36,728 nucleotides of DNA from Bacilli bacterium (GTDB taxonomy: Bacteria > Bacillota_I > Bacilli_A > RFN20 > CAG-826), in NCBI GenBank assembly GCA_024696885.1, contig JAILGI010000056.1, forward strand, positions 1 through 36,728. The letters run 5' to 3'. Below the pieces are notes generated by a model. That model worked only from the letters and a program-made list of their open reading frames with translations, searched no databases and was not told the DNA's origin. The stretch's first letter is position 1; every line of letters begins with the position of its first letter. The translations under genes were made by a program, and so were the position numbers. Positions 34,669-36,728 of the stretch are shown here, in pieces.

Positions 34669-35520
34669 TTATTTCTTGTTGTTTTTATTATCTTCAAATT
34701 CCTTAATTATATTTTTAGAAATGCTGTATTGTTGAACAAAAAGACATAGAGAAAACAAATTATCTAACTGTTTCTTTTTATTTACGAAAAACCATTTATA
34801 TTGTGGGTCATCTTTTTTAACTTCTGGATGTCTAATTAATTGACTATACTCTCTAATCTTTTTAATTATTGGTTGATCTGAATATGTTTTAAAAAGCGGT
34901 TCAACTAAATCAATAAAAGTATGTAAGTAATTCTCTTTTGTTTTAACATCTCTATTGCTTAAGTATCCCATAATAGCGTCAGCAATATCTGTCTTTGATT
35001 CTGCCGCAATTGCTTCCGCTACTGGATTGTCCATAGCTAATTCAACATTCAAAGAATCTTTTTTAATGTAATGTTTGTAATTAAAACATTTTAGGCTAGA
35101 TTCAATCATTTCCACCAATTGGTTAATTATCTCCATATTTAACGAAATAATAAAATGTTTACTTAATATATCGGATTGTTTGTTGATTATATAATTCACC
35201 ATCGTCAAAACAATTTGACAATATGTCAAAAACTCATTTAATAGTAATTCTTTAGTGTCTTCATCAATTAATGAATTATAAGAATCGTTTGACAAAACAT
35301 CATATTTAAAAAGAGAAGAACAATTCTGCCATATACAATCCTTATAATCTGGGTAAATTCTTCTCAAATCTTTGCAATAAACAAAAGCATCTTCTAGTAA
35401 TGAAGAAAGTTTAATCAGACGATCAATCTCCGCACTGTTGATGAAGCTGTTGATTTTTTTAAATTCATTAACAGGGTTGCTGTTGTAATTCTTTATACGT
35501 TCAAATAATGATTTATACAT
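34669..35520 (-). CDS. Helical protein of unknown function
   Basis: A 283-residue, mostly helical, soluble protein rich in Leu, Lys and Asn with no family I recognise. It has no signal peptide, nucleotide loop or visible metal motif. QLIRHPEVKKDDPQYKWFF near residue 225 and KKQLDNLFSLCLFVQQYS near 250 may form the C-terminal bundle; the general shape recalls abortive-infection or HEPN-like helical proteins, but the diagnostic HEPN R-x4-6-H is not clear. A promoter TTGTTT (35555-35550), 17 bp, TAATAT (35532-35527) would begin transcription at the ATG itself, 35520. It stands alone between two repeat-rich regions. Confidence 0.6.
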   Translation of the reverse strand: MYKSLFERIKNYNSNPVNEFKKINSFINSAEIDRLIKLSSLLEDAFVYCKDLRRIYPDYKDCIWQNCSSLFKYDVLSNDSYNSLIDEDTKELLLNEFLTYCQIVLTMVNYIINKQSDILSKHFIISLNMEIINQLVEMIESSLKCFNYKHYIKKDSLNVELAMDNPVAEAIAAESKTDIADAIMGYLSNRDVKTKENYLHTFIDLVEPLFKTYSDQPIIKKIREYSQLIRHPEVKKDDPQYKWFFVNKKKQLDNLFSLCLFVQQYSISKNIIKEFEDNKNNKK

Positions 35521-35526
35521 ATCTTG

Positions 35527-35555
35527 ATATTAATTATTTATTGAAAAATAAACAA
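35527..35555 (-). promoter_or_regulatory. Leaderless promoter of the helical protein gene
   Basis: On the minus strand TTGTTT, 17-bp spacer, TAATAT, with only six bases between the -10 and the ATG at 35520. Transcription would start on the initiation codon. There is no ribosome site. Confidence 0.5.
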
Positions 35556-35590
35556 GATTTTGTGATTAAAGAAAATAATGGTACTGCAAT

Positions 35591-35705
35591 CAGTTTGCAT
35601 ATTTCTGTTTTCAGTCTGCATATTATTTGGTCATTTATATGCAAACTGTTTATACTCACTAAACACTTTTGTGATATTTAATAAAACTGTTTAGTAGAAA
35701 AGTGT
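35591..35705. repeat. Cluster of 12-bp iterons and nested inverted repeats
   Basis: CAGTTTGCATAT (35591-35602) and CAGTCTGCATAT (35612-35623) are direct repeats 21 bp apart, two helical turns. ATATGCAAACTG (35637-35648) is a perfect inverted copy of the first. Next to them, CTAAACA (35659-35665) with TGTTTAG (35688-35694), and ACACTTTT (35663-35670) with AAAAGTGT (35698-35705), are overlapping inverted repeats. Such layouts occur in operators, replication iterons and recombination sites. The 35521-35933 interval holds no gene. Confidence 0.6.
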
Positions 35706-35831
35706 CGTTAAATCTAAGTTATGGCGTATACTTTTGCATTTTTTTCAAATTATTACGCATTAACGCCCATTTTTCGTGAATGGCATGAACAATCTAAAAA
35801 AACATAACAAAACTGCAAATTATGCATTTTT

Positions 35832-35867
35832 GTAACCCCTACACCTTCAAAATTAGTAACTCCTACA
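35832..35867 (+). repeat. Direct repeat GTAACnCCTACA
   Basis: GTAACCCCTACA (35832-35843) and GTAACTCCTACA (35856-35867), one mismatch, 24 bp apart, about 70-100 bp upstream of the small rightward gene. They could be regulator or recombinase sites. Confidence 0.4.
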
Positions 35868-35933
35868 ATTAAAACTACTTGAATAACTTTTTATCTTGAT
35901 GGATTTATAAACACATAAGGAACAGGCGCTACT

Positions 35934-36263
35934 ATGCACAATAAAGACAAGGTTATCTTTGATAAGAAACTTCCATACGAATATAACATCTGCCTTTATA
36001 TCTTAGAAGAATTATGTGATAAGGGAGTTATCGATGTTTTTGAAATGACTGAAGCCATAATTCTTCTAAGAAAGAAATGCAAAATGCCTGTTATAAGTAT
36101 CTATGGTAAAAAAGACAATAATTACAGCGGTTACAAAGGAAAGAATATCCGGGGTAACGCTCCTAGCAATTATCTAACATCCCTATATTTCTTCTTACTA
36201 TATAAAACATATCTAAATACATATATCAGGCTCTTTAACCAATTAAATCCTTGTGATTCATGA
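35934..36263 (+). CDS. Small protein resembling the SHOCT-like proteins of recombinase loci
   Basis: A 109-residue reading frame. Residues 12-45 (LPYEYNICLYILEELCDKGV then DVFEMTEAIILLRKK) follow the pattern of the short proteins encoded just before serine recombinases in Bacillota elements, a helix with LxxGxI-S and a second helix. No recombinase gene is seen within the window. AAGGA lies about twelve bases before ATG. The last 35 residues (KTYLNTYIRLFNQ) are less convincing and a minus-strand frame overlaps them, so the end could be altered. The gene may be a remnant of an integrated element. Confidence 0.4.
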   Translation: MHNKDKVIFDKKLPYEYNICLYILEELCDKGVIDVFEMTEAIILLRKKCKMPVISIYGKKDNNYSGYKGKNIRGNAPSNYLTSLYFFLLYKTYLNTYIRLFNQLNPCDS

Positions 36264-36506
36264 TATACACGATACATTGATTTAACTAATTTAGATTTAT
36301 TAGAGTTCTTACTATTAGAGTGAATAACATAAGTCGCTAAAACATTATTATTACCTTTAGCCAAAAGGTTATAACGTCTATTAAGAAGCATCATTAACAA
36401 ATATCAAAGTTGCAATTACTTATTCAAGAATAAGAAGCAACATCTTTTTGTTATGCTTTCTAACTTAAATATAACTAGAAATACGCTTAGTGTTCAAGAT
36501 AAAAAA

Positions 36507-36543
36507 GCCCCGCTCCTCACGTTACGTGTGTATGGGAGACTTA
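36507..36543 (-). terminator. Possible terminator or attenuator
   Basis: On the minus strand CTCC pairs with GGAG around a CACGTAACGTG core, followed by CGGGGC and a run of six T. The stem is imperfect, so support is moderate. The GC content stands out against the AT-rich flanks. Confidence 0.35.
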
Positions 36544-36666
36544 TTTTGCCAGAGAGTTGCAATTAATTATTTAATTGACAAACTAGAAAAAAGTATAGAA
36601 TTGTGAATATTATCACTGCTTTTTATCTTTTAAAATAATGTTTTAATTCGACCGAACATTCTGGCA

Positions 36667-36728
36667 TATCATAATAACCATTAGGCACAAAGAAGTTAGC
36701 AATAATTTGCCTAATGGTTATTATGATA
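36667..36728. repeat. Perfect 21-bp inverted repeat at the window edge
   Basis: The left arm (36667-36687) begins TATCATAATAACC and the right arm (36708-36728) is its exact reverse complement, ending with the window. The loop is 20 bases. The arms may extend past the edge. Such a long hairpin could be a MITE or transposon end, a terminator for a gene beyond the window, or a recombination site. Confidence 0.8.

Larger units (their letters stand above)
36264..36728. other. Gene-poor stretch with repeats and a GC-rich block
   Basis: No supported gene. AGTTGCAATTA-C-TTA at 36408-36422 recurs with one change at 36555-36569 as a direct repeat bracketing 147 bp. Between them, about 36507-36543, is a GC-rich block with CCCCGCTCC on one side and GGGAG on the other; on the minus strand it ends GGGGCTTTTTT, terminator-like. 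Confidence 0.4.

Noticed and set aside
36170-36400. A minus-strand frame of 76 codons starting at TTG, with an ATG at 36394
   Set aside because: It overlaps the small rightward gene, has no ribosome site and shows no family motif. It could be real only if the rightward frame ends earlier.
1-36728. CRISPR array, tRNA or rRNA genes
   Set aside because: No regularly spaced identical repeats and no tRNA- or rRNA-like segments were found by eye on either strand.

Overview
The window is low-GC, densely packed DNA read with the standard bacterial code: many genes end in TGA, and Trp is TGG in the conserved enzymes. Arg is mostly AGA and Lys mostly AAA. This fits a low-GC Bacillota, possibly one of the host-associated Bacilli or Erysipelotrichia-like lineages. 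No rRNA or tRNA is present to fix the taxonomy.

Left part (1-5.25 kb). A truncated secreted-protein gene faces away from a three-gene flavoprotein operon (259-3282): a GlpA/LhgO-like FAD oxidoreductase with a C-terminal iron-sulfur Cys set, a second pyridine-nucleotide-disulfide-type FAD oxidoreductase, and a DUF1667 four-Cys protein. The operon ends in a clear hairpin terminator. Next come an orphan RelB/DinJ-type ribbon-helix-helix antitoxin and, convergent with it, a HipA-type kinase. The kinase promoter carries three tandem GGGGTTAA boxes.

Centre (5.25-28.6 kb). This is a Wzx/Wzy-type capsule or exopolysaccharide locus, almost entirely on the minus strand. It encodes UDP-L-FucNAc synthesis (CapE, CapF, CapG), UDP-ManNAcA synthesis (WecB, WecC), UDP-GlcA and UDP-GalA supply (Ugd plus a UDP-glucuronate 4-epimerase), a PglC-like initiating phosphoglycosyl transferase, several GT4 glycosyltransferases, a pyruvyl-transferase-family enzyme and a heparinase II/III-like protein. 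Two adjacent proteins are unusual fusions. One is a 900-residue Wzy-like polymerase joined to a Wzx-like flippase. The other is a 792-residue protein with an FtsX/MacB-type membrane and extracellular region joined to a WbuB-like GT4 enzyme. A divergent 615-residue protein has Asp-box motifs and a phage-tail-like module. CapE carries an N-terminal HTH. The CapEGF genes form a sub-operon with its own promoter and terminator. gdhA and ugd overlap by ATGA at the right edge of the locus.

Right part (28.7-36.7 kb). This is accessory DNA. An RloA/RloB (AbiL-like) ATPase-Toprim pair is followed by an HNH nuclease gene, and its promoter is bracketed by two identical 19-bp repeats. Beyond it lie an IS3-family transposase remnant, a decayed nuclease-like gene with in-frame stops, an unrecognised overlapping-promoter gene pair, a glycosyltransferase relic, a helical protein of unknown function, a small protein resembling those found next to site-specific recombinases, and several inverted repeats. 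The last of these is a perfect 21-bp hairpin at the window edge. Several genes here and in the centre have a -10 box so close to the ATG that their mRNAs are probably leaderless or nearly so.
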